Shown in pieces: positions 24,125-32,046 of a stretch of 64,000 bases of DNA. Positions within the stretch are counted from its first letter, which is position 1. The number at the start of each line of letters is the position of its first letter. Source of the stretch: Dysgonomonas sp. PF1-14 (GTDB lineage Bacteria; Bacteroidota; Bacteroidia; Bacteroidales; Dysgonomonadaceae); the NCBI RefSeq assembly GCF_029892965.1, contig NZ_JARXWN010000004.1, positions 238,616-302,615 of the forward strand. Direction: 5' to 3'. The notes beneath the pieces were generated by a model. The model was not told the origin of the DNA. It made no database searches and was given only the letters and a program-made list of their open reading frames with translations. The position numbers and the translations under genes are program-made.

Positions 24125-25219
24125 TCATATACCTGTGTGCTCATCTATCGCCTTCCTGTCTTCCGGTTTCAGATATTGTACTGCTATACGGTTTTCAGGA
24201 TTCTTGTCGAATGTATAGAGTGTAAGAATAAATAGCCATTGCAGCGGTTTCATCAGCAGGTATATTGCATCTGCCACATATTTGTTGTTGAATATCCCGT
24301 AATATTTATGTACCACGTCGCCCACCTTATTATAGTTGTGCCTGATAACCTTATGCAGTCTTGGCGCCTTTTGCCAGACAAGGTCTTCAAACGCATTCGC
24401 TACCAGTAATTGCCTGTTGCAGATAATAGGTTTCCCAAGCCTCTGTCCGTAGCGTTCCGGTTTCACCACATCTTTGTGTCCGTTAGCCGCCACCGAACAA
24501 AGAAAATGCCCGCCACATTCCACATTTTCGCACATATAATCCAGTTGCGAAAAACCATGCTTGTAAGTATCGGTGAAGGCGCTGATCATCGAGTCCGGTT
24601 TTTGTCCAAACAGGATAAGAATAGCGGCAATAAGGAAGAGCATAGGGACGCACAGCACTATCAGAAATGTAAGCCTGCTTTCAAATGTGAGTATTTCCCA
24701 TGCCAGTTTTTCAGCTTTGTTCTTAGGGGTGAAACCCGTCTCTTCTGCATACTCACTCACTATCGAGAAGTTTTTGTTTAGTGCCATGCCAAAGAGGATA
24801 AGGATGGGAATGTATAAGGCAATAAATATTGCAATAGTAGGTGCTGTGTGGAAAATAAGCACTACACACAATATCGAGCCTATTATAAGCCAAACATTCA
24901 ACAAAATATCTATAATAGGAGATATAAACCCGCTGCGATATACTGAAATGAAATATGCAACTACACTCAGTCCGATAAGTACATATATCGAAAGTTTATG
25001 ATCAGGAGAAAAAGTTGCTGAGTCGTTGCAGCAATCGTTCGTAGCGCCATCTGCTACTATAAGATAAATCAATGGAAAAATGATAATGAATACGACTTCT
25101 ACGAGAAACCGGATATAATTTAAAATATACCTTGTGGCTCTCTCTTTTTCGTTGTCGTAAATGATGAAGAAAGGGATAACCAAGAATATTGAGAATAGGA
25201 TAATGATTATTGTTTCCAT
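24125..25219 (-). CDS. DUF6688-like membrane protein
   Basis: This 364-residue protein has about six membrane helices in its first 210 residues. A conserved C-terminal soluble domain follows (GGHFLCSVAANGHKDVVKP, ICNRQLLVANAFEDL, NKYVADAIYLLMKPLQWLF, NPENRIAVQYL). These blocks fit the family I know as DUF6688; function unknown. Cys and His residues in CENVECGGHFLC could bind metal. Its start overlaps the 3' end of the radical SAM gene by 13 bp, so the two are coupled and probably act together. Confidence 0.7.
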   Translation of the reverse strand: METIIIILFSIFLVIPFFIIYDNEKERATRYILNYIRFLVEVVFIIIFPLIYLIVADGATNDCCNDSATFSPDHKLSIYVLIGLSVVAYFISVYRSGFISPIIDILLNVWLIIGSILCVVLIFHTAPTIAIFIALYIPILILFGMALNKNFSIVSEYAEETGFTPKNKAEKLAWEILTFESRLTFLIVLCVPMLFLIAAILILFGQKPDSMISAFTDTYKHGFSQLDYMCENVECGGHFLCSVAANGHKDVVKPERYGQRLGKPIICNRQLLVANAFEDLVWQKAPRLHKVIRHNYNKVGDVVHKYYGIFNNKYVADAIYLLMKPLQWLFILTLYTFDKNPENRIAVQYLKPEDRKAIDEHTGI

Positions 25220-26640
25220 GCTGGATCATTTAGTACTGTTGATGTTTCTTCCTTATTGAATACTTTTTCCTCTTTCTTTGTATTACCCACTTTGGATAAT
25301 ATTGATTCCAACAACGGCAGCATATTGTTCAATCCGCCCGTCTTGATAATGAAATTCCACAACGGCTCAAACTTTTTCCATCCTCCAGTGTAGAACAAGT
25401 GTTTCAATATATGCTTTGCCGATTCGTGGCTGAATGACGCCTCTATGATATTCGACCAGCTGTAAAACTCCTTATATGCCCAATTGTAACCCTTTTCCAG
25501 TTCTTCGGCTGTCAGTCCCTGTGTCTTATATACCACGTGACGTGTGTCGTATAAGTCCCAGTTGCGGGTAAGTATGCGCCCTTCAGCCTCCATGTTTTGA
25601 AATAGCCGCGTGCCGGGGTAGGGGGTGAGCACATGGTAAGTTGCTGTAGTGATGGCATTCTCCACACCCCAATCTACTGTCCGTCTGAATACATCCTTAT
25701 CGTCATGGTCGAGCCCGAATACAAAGCTACCGTTTATCATTATTCCCAATGAATGCAAGCGTCTGACTACTTCTTCATAGTTCCTTGCAATGTTTTGATT
25801 CTTATTGCTTTGACGCAGGTTTTCGGGTGAGAATGTCTCGAAGCCGACAAATACGCTGCGTAGCCCCGCTTCGGCGGCTTGTTCTATCAAGTTGCCGTTC
25901 AGTATTGAGTCAATTGTTGCCGCCCCCTGAAATACACGATTCATTCCCTTCATCCCTTCAAACAATTCGGAAGCAAATTTCGGATTACCCAGCAAGTGAT
26001 CATCCAGAAAGTAGAGGTGTTTTCCCGGTAACCGTTCTATTTCCGCGAGGGCATCGTCTACAAGCTGTGTGTAAAACGATTTTCCTCCGGTAAAGAACGC
26101 ATCTTTATAGCAGAAATCGCAGTGATGCGGACAGCCTCTTGTTACGATCAGTGAGTTAGGCACAAGGTAGCGGTTCCGTTTGATAAGGTCTCTCCTTACG
26201 GGTGGCAGGTTATGCAGAGTCCTTACTTGCGAGGTATATACTTTATGCGGTCTTTTATTTCTGTAATCAGCCAAAAAGCGTGGGAACGATTCCTCCGCCG
26301 GCCCCAGAAATATAGTATCGGCATGCTGTGCAGCCTCTTCCGGCAACGATGTTACGTGCAGTCCGCCAAGCAGTACATATGCACCCTTTGCCCTATAGTG
26401 GTCGGCTATCTTGTATGCCCTGAAAGCATTGGTAATATATACCTGTATCAGCACCAGATCGGGCTCATCATCCAGATTGAGTTGTTCCACATGCTGATCC
26501 TGCAAGTCTATTTCATCATCCGGATCGAGGAATGCCGCCAGTGTTGCCAGTCCCAACGGTGGGAACAATGAGTATTTGATCGGTCGCCAGAAGGGGCTTT
26601 CGGCCTCTGTCAGCGCAGGAAGTATCATTTTTACCTTCAT
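25207..26640 (-). CDS. B12-binding-type radical SAM protein
   Basis: This 477-residue protein has an N-terminal cobalamin-binding-like domain with a degenerate DxHxxG (DQHVEQ), then a radical SAM core with CPHHCDFC (C170, C174, C177). It resembles the B12-binding radical SAM (BchE/MiaB-like) enzymes that act on lipids or other hydrophobic substrates. The frame extends to 26676, but that start lies inside the promoter, so ATG 26640 is chosen. It overlaps a polytopic membrane protein, which suggests a membrane-linked substrate; this is inference. Confidence 0.88.
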   Translation of the reverse strand: MKVKMILPALTEAESPFWRPIKYSLFPPLGLATLAAFLDPDDEIDLQDQHVEQLNLDDEPDLVLIQVYITNAFRAYKIADHYRAKGAYVLLGGLHVTSLPEEAAQHADTIFLGPAEESFPRFLADYRNKRPHKVYTSQVRTLHNLPPVRRDLIKRNRYLVPNSLIVTRGCPHHCDFCYKDAFFTGGKSFYTQLVDDALAEIERLPGKHLYFLDDHLLGNPKFASELFEGMKGMNRVFQGAATIDSILNGNLIEQAAEAGLRSVFVGFETFSPENLRQSNKNQNIARNYEEVVRRLHSLGIMINGSFVFGLDHDDKDVFRRTVDWGVENAITTATYHVLTPYPGTRLFQNMEAEGRILTRNWDLYDTRHVVYKTQGLTAEELEKGYNWAYKEFYSWSNIIEASFSHESAKHILKHLFYTGGWKKFEPLWNFIIKTGGLNNMLPLLESILSKVGNTKKEEKVFNKEETSTVLNDPAWKQ

Positions 26641-26673
26641 AGTTGTTTGTGTTTTAAAAAGAACTTTGAGATA

Positions 26674-26703
26674 CAAAGTTATATTATTTTTTTAATTTGC
26701 AAA
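26674..26703 (-). promoter_or_regulatory. Promoter of radical SAM operon
   Basis: On the minus strand TTTG (26703-26700), an 18 bp spacer, and TAACTTTG (26681-26674) fit the Bacteroidetes promoter pattern. Transcription would start about 30 bp before ATG 26640. Confidence 0.7.
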
Positions 26704-26772
26704 TTATTGGATAAAGATTATTTGAAAATTTTGTTTTTATAAGAGAATTAATAATTCTACGATATAAAATCC

Positions 26773-26780
26773 TATTTTTG
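26773..26780 (+). promoter_or_regulatory. -7 box before KptA-like gene
   Basis: TATTTTTG matches TAnnTTTG 60 bp before the start at 26841. No good -33 TTTG is seen. Confidence 0.45.
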
Positions 26781-26840
26781 TTTTATAGCAGTAAATATCA
26801 GAAGCATCAGTAAATAAGAATATAAAATCGAGTAGGGACA

Positions 26841-27887
26841 ATGAGATATGAAGGACTAAGTCGCTTTTTAAGCCAGATTTTAAGGCACACACCGCATGAA
26901 ATAGGGCTGGAATTGGATGAATATGGTTATGCAGACATCGATGTATTGATAATCAAGGCTAATAATCAAGGCAGCCGGATAGAAAAAGAACAGATATTGG
27001 CACTGTGCAGCAATTCAGACCGTTTCAAGATTAAGGGCAATCGTATAAAAGCAACTAAGGGGCACTCTTTTCCTATTAAGCCGGATGAAGAAGGGGCGCG
27101 TCCCCCTGAAGCTTTATATCATAGCACAAGCAGTAAATTGAGGGATACTATTCTCAAAGAAGGATTAAAGCCTTTAAAGCTAAGTTCTGTTTATCTGTTC
27201 GAGAATTATGTTGATGCCTATATATTTGCAGGAAGAAAAGAACCTGCTATAATAGTTGTAGATGCGGCACAGATGTATGCGGATGATCATCAATTCTATA
27301 CATCCGGTGATGGTACATGGTTTACCGATGCCTGTCCGTCAAAGTACCTTCGTGTTGAAAATAATATTCATAATATATATAGACTTTACAAGAAAAAAAT
27401 AACCGTAACAACCTATTACAAAAAGTTCTTTAATACAGATTATGTAGTTAATAACAATTATAATTTCGGTTATTTCGGTCTTCCTGTGCGAAGTTGCTGG
27501 ATGTGTAAGAAGAAGCCGGTGTATGGCTCTCTGAGTTACCATTTTCAAAAAGATAATGCTGTTTGTCAGGAATATGACTATGCCATGCACGTAAAAGGGA
27601 GGCATAAACTATTGGCATGTTATTTGGGACATAGTGAAGCTCAGAACCAAAATTTTATTATGGCATCAGCTTCTGTCATATTAGATCTTGAAATAGAAGT
27701 AGTGCCGGATATAGACGACATAAAAGGGGGTGTTGTTATTGGCATTATTTGCCCTAACTGTGGGAAAGAAACATCTACGGGTTCATGGTATTTTGGGCAG
27801 GGATATATTTGCACATGTCCTGATTGTAAAAAAGACTTATTGCAGATGGACAGGACAGAGGTATATACAGAAGCCTATCAAGAATAG
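26841..27887 (+). CDS. KptA/Tpt1-like protein fused to zinc-ribbon domain
   Basis: Residues ~1-172 of this 348-residue protein align with RNA 2'-phosphotransferase KptA/Tpt1: the start LSRFLSQILRHTP keeps the catalytic Arg15-His16, and LYHST (H94) and GDGTWFT match. However, the family block IRAxQGHS reads IKATKGHS (Arg to Lys70), and RxxVHLS reads KLSSVYLF (113-120), losing an Arg and a His. KptA proteins are ~180-220 residues; here another ~170 residues follow. They carry CWMCKKKP, CPNCGKE and CTCPDCKKD, likely zinc ribbons. Activity may be altered. It is a lone gene, divergent from the radical SAM operon. Confidence 0.8.
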   Translation: MRYEGLSRFLSQILRHTPHEIGLELDEYGYADIDVLIIKANNQGSRIEKEQILALCSNSDRFKIKGNRIKATKGHSFPIKPDEEGARPPEALYHSTSSKLRDTILKEGLKPLKLSSVYLFENYVDAYIFAGRKEPAIIVVDAAQMYADDHQFYTSGDGTWFTDACPSKYLRVENNIHNIYRLYKKKITVTTYYKKFFNTDYVVNNNYNFGYFGLPVRSCWMCKKKPVYGSLSYHFQKDNAVCQEYDYAMHVKGRHKLLACYLGHSEAQNQNFIMASASVILDLEIEVVPDIDDIKGGVVIGIICPNCGKETSTGSWYFGQGYICTCPDCKKDLLQMDRTEVYTEAYQE

Positions 27888-27935
27888 GATAAATAACATA
27901 TTTGCGTTTTTTCTGAATAAAATAATGATAATATG

Positions 27936-27965
27936 TTTGCAATATTTAAAAAAGTATTACATTTG
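27936..27965 (+). promoter_or_regulatory. Promoter of aromatic amino acid operon
   Basis: TTTG (27936-27939), an 18 bp spacer and TACATTTG (27958-27965) form a consensus Bacteroidetes promoter. The start would be near 27972, about 24 nt before the leader-peptide ATG. Confidence 0.8.
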
Positions 27966-27995
27966 TACTCATATTCAAAAATAACAATTATTGAA

Positions 27996-28052
27996 ATGAA
28001 GAATTTTTCTTATACATACTTTTTCTTTTTTTACTTTTACTTTAAAAGGTAA
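27996..28052 (+). CDS. Phe/Tyr leader peptide
   Basis: An 18-codon ORF reads MKNFSYTYFFFFYFYFKR and stops with TAA. Seven Phe and four Tyr make 11 of 18 residues, with eight aromatic codons in the last ten sense codons. It lies between a consensus promoter and a terminator hairpin, directly upstream of pheA. This is the form of a transcription-attenuation leader peptide, where shortage of charged tRNA-Phe or tRNA-Tyr stalls the ribosome. It is too short for routine gene calling. Confidence 0.85.
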   Translation: MKNFSYTYFFFFYFYFKR

Positions 28053-28138
28053 GACAGGATTTTGTATGAGAAAATTGGAAGTGAAATAATACAATCGCAA
28101 TATATAGAATCCTGTCAGATATGACGGGATTTTTTTTT
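28053..28138 (+). promoter_or_regulatory. Attenuator: antiterminator and terminator of pheA operon
   Basis: GACAGGATT (28053-28061), which begins right after the leader stop codon, is complementary to AATCCTGTC (28108-28116). The same AATCCTGTCA (28108-28117) pairs instead with TGACGGGATT (28122-28131), one G-U pair, loop GATA, followed by eight T to 28138. The two foldings exclude each other. A ribosome finishing the peptide would cover 28053-28061 and allow the terminator; one stalled on Phe/Tyr codons would leave it free to form the antiterminator. Confidence 0.85.
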
Positions 28139-28154
28139 GACTATTAACACTAAT

Positions 28155-28997
28155 ATGAGAAAAGTAGCAATACAAGGAGGACTGGGAGCGTATCACGGCA
28201 TTGCCGCAGAAAATTTCTTCGGAGAAGAAGTAGAAATAGTACCATGCGTTACATTTCGTGATATCTTCAGGGCTATAAAAAAAGATCCGAACATAATCGG
28301 CATCATGGCAATAGAAAATACCATTGCCGGCAGTTTGCTTAGCAACTATGAATTGCTGAAAGAAAACAAACTGCCTATTGCAGGAGAGTTCAAGCAGCGC
28401 ATTTCGCACTGTCTGGCTGCTCTGCCGGGTAAGTCCGTTCATGATATAAAAGAAATACAGTCGCATCCGATTGCTTTGATGCAGTGTACTGAGTTCCTTG
28501 ACACGCTTCCGGGAATAAAGATTGTAGAGCACGAAGATACGGCTTTGGCAGCTCGTGACGTTGCCGAACAGAATTTGCAAACGACTGCTGCTATATGCAG
28601 TGTGCGCGCAGCCGAAATCTACGGACTGAATATACTGGCGAGAGGAATTGAGACAAATAAGCACAATTTCACTCGCTTTCTTATTTTTGGCAATCGCTGG
28701 ATAGTCGATGAGATTCAGAAAGACGAGGTGATAAACAAATCGTCCATTGTATTCACATTACCGCACAGCGAAGGCAGCCTGTCTAAAGTGCTATCTGTAC
28801 TTTCGTTTTACGGAATCAGCCTTACCAAAATACAATCGTTACCGATTATCGGTCGCGAATGGGAATATCAGTTTTATGTAGACCTTACATATTCCGATAT
28901 AGAACGATACCATCAGTCATTGGATGCTATTCGCCCGTTAATAAGCGAATTGAAAACATTGGGTGAGTATCCCGAAGGCAGACAAAGCGAGTTGTAA
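28155..28997 (+). CDS. pheA: Prephenate dehydratase
   Basis: This 280-residue enzyme converts prephenate to phenylpyruvate for phenylalanine synthesis. The catalytic domain has VAIQGGLGAYHGIAA at the start and the TKHNFTRF-type motif ETNKHNFTRFLIFG. A C-terminal ACT domain (FTLPHSEGSLSKVLSVLSFY) gives phenylalanine feedback. There is no chorismate mutase domain; that is on the DAHP synthase gene of the same operon. The frame extends to 28137 but overlaps the terminator U-run, so ATG 28155 is chosen. Confidence 0.95.
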   Translation: MRKVAIQGGLGAYHGIAAENFFGEEVEIVPCVTFRDIFRAIKKDPNIIGIMAIENTIAGSLLSNYELLKENKLPIAGEFKQRISHCLAALPGKSVHDIKEIQSHPIALMQCTEFLDTLPGIKIVEHEDTALAARDVAEQNLQTTAAICSVRAAEIYGLNILARGIETNKHNFTRFLIFGNRWIVDEIQKDEVINKSSIVFTLPHSEGSLSKVLSVLSFYGISLTKIQSLPIIGREWEYQFYVDLTYSDIERYHQSLDAIRPLISELKTLGEYPEGRQSEL

Positions 28998-29089
28998 AGC
29001 CCCCTGAATCCCCCAAGGGGGACTAAGGATGAAACAGTAATTATTAACCCTCAATAGACTCCTCTCCTTGGGGAGGCTGGGAGGGGCTG
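28998..29089. repeat. Inverted pair of CCCC/GGGG repeats inside operon
   Basis: AGCCCCCTGAATCCCCCAAG...(28998-29028) and ...CTCCTTGGGGAGGCTGGGAG...(29060-29089) are facing repeats whose ends AGCCCC and GGGGCT can pair. They fill the 104 bp between pheA and the aminotransferase gene, so they are transcribed and may affect stability or polarity within the operon. Confidence 0.6.
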
Positions 29090-29101
29090 AATTTTGAAAA
29101 T

Positions 29102-30268
29102 ATGAAAACAATAATTCCGGCAGAACGCCTAAATACAGTCAGCGAATATTATTTCTCAAAAAAGCTAAGAGAAGTCGCGGAAATGAATGCTGCGGGCATG
29201 AATGTAATCAGTCTTGGAGTGGGTAGTCCCGACCTGCCACCATCGGAAGCCACAGTGAAAGAATTGGGCGAATCGGCTACCCGAAGCGATGTGCATGGTT
29301 ATCAGGTACATGTAGGTATCCCCGAACTGCGAAACGCATTTGCAGACTTCTACAAAAGATGGTATAATGTAATACTTGATCCTGCAAAAGAGATACAACC
29401 TCTGATTGGGTCAAAGGAAGGAATCCTGCACATATCACTAGCCTTCCTCAATCCGGGAGATGGGGTGCTTGTCCCTAATCCGGGTTATCCGACATATACA
29501 TCCGTCAGCAAGCTGATAGGGGCTACTATTCATTCTTACAATCTGGATGAAAATAATGACTGGCAGCCCGATTTCGATGCATTGGAGAAAATGGATTTGT
29601 CGAATGTAAAGCTTATGTGGGTGAACTATCCGAACATGCCAACCGGAGCAAATGGCTCATTAGAGTTATTTGAAAAGCTGGTAGCATTCGGCAAGAAACA
29701 TGGAATAGTGATAGCTCACGATAATCCGTATAGCCTCGTTTTGAACGAAAATCCATTGAGCATTCTCGAGGTAGAGGGTGCAAAAGATATTTGTATTGAA
29801 CTAAATTCGATGAGTAAATCACATAATATGCCCGGTTGGCGTATCGGGATGGTAGCATCCAATGCACAATTTATACAATGGATACTCAAGGTGCTGAGCA
29901 ATATAGAGAGTGGTATACTGAAACCGATGCAACTGGCCTCTGTGGCGGCATTGAAGAACTCAGACGAATGGCATCGCCGAAACAATATAGAACTGTATGC
30001 AAGCCGTCGTCAGTATGCCCAAGCTATCATGAATGAACTGGGTTGCACATACGACAAAAATCAGGTAGGTATGTTCCTTTGGGGAAAAATACCTGCCCGC
30101 TATAAAAGCAGTGAAGAACTGGCCGATAAAATGTTGTACGATGCAAAAGTCTTTCTTACACCCGGATTTATTTTTGGAGACAAGGGAGAAGGATATATCC
30201 GTATATCGCTGTGTTGTAATGAGAGCATGTTGAAAGAAGCATTGGAAAGGATAAAGAAGGTAAAATGA
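29102..30268 (+). CDS. Class I/II PLP aminotransferase (aromatic pathway)
   Basis: This 388-residue fold-type I aminotransferase has ISLGVGSPDLPPSE at the N-terminus, WVNYPNMPTGA (substrate/PLP region), HDNPYS, and the PLP lysine in NSMSKSHNMPGWRIGM. Sequence alone does not set the substrate, and it resembles LL-diaminopimelate/aspartate-type enzymes. Its place between pheA and DAHP synthase/chorismate mutase suggests it aminates phenylpyruvate and hydroxyphenylpyruvate, or prephenate. Its stop overlaps the REP transposase start (ATGA). Confidence 0.9.
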   Translation: MKTIIPAERLNTVSEYYFSKKLREVAEMNAAGMNVISLGVGSPDLPPSEATVKELGESATRSDVHGYQVHVGIPELRNAFADFYKRWYNVILDPAKEIQPLIGSKEGILHISLAFLNPGDGVLVPNPGYPTYTSVSKLIGATIHSYNLDENNDWQPDFDALEKMDLSNVKLMWVNYPNMPTGANGSLELFEKLVAFGKKHGIVIAHDNPYSLVLNENPLSILEVEGAKDICIELNSMSKSHNMPGWRIGMVASNAQFIQWILKVLSNIESGILKPMQLASVAALKNSDEWHRRNNIELYASRRQYAQAIMNELGCTYDKNQVGMFLWGKIPARYKSSEELADKMLYDAKVFLTPGFIFGDKGEGYIRISLCCNESMLKEALERIKKVK

Positions 30269-30834
30269 ATACGCTACCCAAACGGAGAACGGTTCGCCTG
30301 TATGGATACGATTATAGTCAGGAAGGATTATATTTTGTAACCGTATGTTGTCAGGATAAAGTATGCCGTTTCGGGAAAGTGGAAAATGGAGAAGTGGTGT
30401 TGAATAGAATGGGAGAGGTAGCGAAAGAGTGTTGGTTGGAAATCCCGCGACATTACCAAAATGTTGTTTTACACGAATTTGTGATAATGCCCAATCATAT
30501 ACATGGAATAATTGAAATTGATACCAATGTAGGGGTCGAATATTTTCGACCCGATAGTGAGATTAAAAGCAATATGGATGAATCAGAGGATATTCGGGTC
30601 GAAAATATTCGACCCCTACAACAACGGCCAAATTGTGAATCGGGAACAATTGGTGCAATTATTCGCGGTTTTAAAATCGGTGTAACCAAACAAATCGGTT
30701 ATTCTATCTAGCAACGCAGCTATTACGAACATATTATCCGAAATTCTGAAGCACATCAAAAAATAACTGATTATATATTAACCAACCCATTAAATTGGGC
30801 AAACGATAACTATTATAACGAACGTTTTAAGTAG
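30265..30834 (+). pseudogene. REP-associated tyrosine transposase (RAYT), amber-interrupted
   Basis: The frame encodes a Y1 (IS200-like, REP-associated) transposase: YFVTVCCQDK near the start and the HUH metal motif MPNHIHGIIEI. At codon 149 (30709-30711) there is TAG, after which the same frame continues QRSYYEHIIRN... to TAG at 30832-30834. Family members read WQR at this site, so a single TGG to TAG change explains it. The stop removes the C-terminal helix with the likely catalytic Tyr. The middle of the frame holds two REP palindromes (30529-30552, 30596-30619). It overlaps the aminotransferase stop by 4 bp. Confidence 0.85.
30529..30619. repeat. Inverted REP pair within RAYT gene
   Basis: Positions 30529-30552 and 30596-30619 are exact 24 bp reverse complements (GTAGGGGTCGAA.../...TTCGACCCCTAC). 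Each half is itself an imperfect palindrome of the REP class seen at 2410, 2446 and 23900. They encode the linker segments VGVEYFRP and IRVENIRPL. Confidence 0.8.
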
Positions 30835-30926
30835 CGAGAGCAGAACTGAATTTATTTCAGGTTATGCCGAGTCACGCAAAACGACTAATGAAATTAAATA
30901 ATATAAACAATAAATAAATTACGAAC

Positions 30927-31988
30927 ATGAAACTAGATTCAATTTTACTACCGGGCGTCGACCCGAAACGCCCATTGGTCATAGCAGGACCATGTAGTGC
31001 CGAAACAGAAGAACAAGTAATGAATACAGCGCGTCAGCTGTCTGCCGATGGCATCAAGATAATGCGTGCAGGTATCTGGAAACCGCGTACCAAGCCCGGC
31101 GGATTTGAAGGTGTAGGCAGCGAAGGACTGGCATGGCTCAAAAAAGTAAAGCAGGAGACAGGTATGTATGTATCTACCGAAGTTGCAACACAAAAGCACG
31201 TTTACGAAGCATTGAAGTATGGAGTCGACATGCTTTGGATCGGTGCGCGTACAACTGCAAATCCGTTCGCAGTGCAGGAAATAGCTGAGGCGTTGCAGGG
31301 TGTGGATATTCCCGTATTAGTGAAAAATCCGGTGAATCCTGATCTTGAATTGTGGATTGGAGCTTTGGAACGTCTGAGCAATGTAGGATTGACTAAACTG
31401 GGAGCCATTCATCGCGGATTCAGTTCATACGACAAAAAGATCTATCGTAACCTTCCGCAATGGCATATTCCTATCGAACTGAAACGTCGTTATCCTGATC
31501 TGCCTATCTTGTGTGATCCGAGTCATATCGGCGGTAAACGTGACCTGATACAACCGCTTTGTCAACAGGCAATGGATCTTAATTATGAAGGACTGATCAT
31601 CGAATCGCACTGCAATCCGGATGAGGCATGGAGCGATGCTTCGCAACAGGTAACCCCTGTAAGACTGAAGGAAATCCTCTCGGCTCTTATCATTCGTGAT
31701 GGCAAACAATCGACTGAAGATCTTTCCGATCTGCGTCGCCAGATAGATGAACTGGACGATCAGTTACTCGAACTTATGGCGAAGCGTATGCGTGTATCGT
31801 GCGAAATAGGTACATTCAAGAAAGAGCATAATATGACCATTGTGCAGACTGACCGGTATGATGAGATACTAAGCAAACGTATCTCTCAGGCTGAAGGTAT
31901 GGGCATGAATCCCGAGTTTATGCGCGTGGTACTCGAGGCTATACACGAAGAGTCGGTAAGACAGCAGATCATGGTTATGAATAAGTAA
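30927..31988 (+). CDS. DAHP synthase / chorismate mutase fusion
   Basis: This 353-residue protein joins a type I-beta DAHP synthase (residues ~1-255: VIAGPCSAETEEQV, WKPRTKPGGFEGVG, SHCNPDEAWSDASQQV) to an AroQ chorismate mutase (~265-350: LRRQIDELDDQLLELMAKR). It therefore makes the first shikimate-pathway product and also converts chorismate to prephenate. The mutase domain may gate the synthase by feedback. With pheA and the aminotransferase it covers most of phenylalanine synthesis. No tyrA follows, unlike the order I would expect in related Bacteroidales. Confidence 0.95.
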   Translation: MKLDSILLPGVDPKRPLVIAGPCSAETEEQVMNTARQLSADGIKIMRAGIWKPRTKPGGFEGVGSEGLAWLKKVKQETGMYVSTEVATQKHVYEALKYGVDMLWIGARTTANPFAVQEIAEALQGVDIPVLVKNPVNPDLELWIGALERLSNVGLTKLGAIHRGFSSYDKKIYRNLPQWHIPIELKRRYPDLPILCDPSHIGGKRDLIQPLCQQAMDLNYEGLIIESHCNPDEAWSDASQQVTPVRLKEILSALIIRDGKQSTEDLSDLRRQIDELDDQLLELMAKRMRVSCEIGTFKKEHNMTIVQTDRYDEILSKRISQAEGMGMNPEFMRVVLEAIHEESVRQQIMVMNK

Positions 31989-32010
31989 GAAGAGACACAA
32001 TATAAAGTAA

Positions 32011-32043
32011 AAGAGGTTTGGGTATTATACCTGAACCTCTTTT
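32011..32043. terminator. Bidirectional terminator after aromatic operon
   Basis: AAGAGGTTTGGGTA...TACCTGAACCTCTTTT forms a strong hairpin with a U-tail on the plus strand and an A/T-rich tail on the other. It serves the plus-strand operon and the convergent lipoprotein gene. Confidence 0.75.
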
Positions 32044-32046
32044 GGT

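Noticed and set aside
27975..28664. 229-residue minus-strand ORF over pheA leader
   Set aside because: It lies antisense to pheA and its attenuator, with an improbable Tyr/Phe/Cys composition; it is a shadow of the plus-strand genes.
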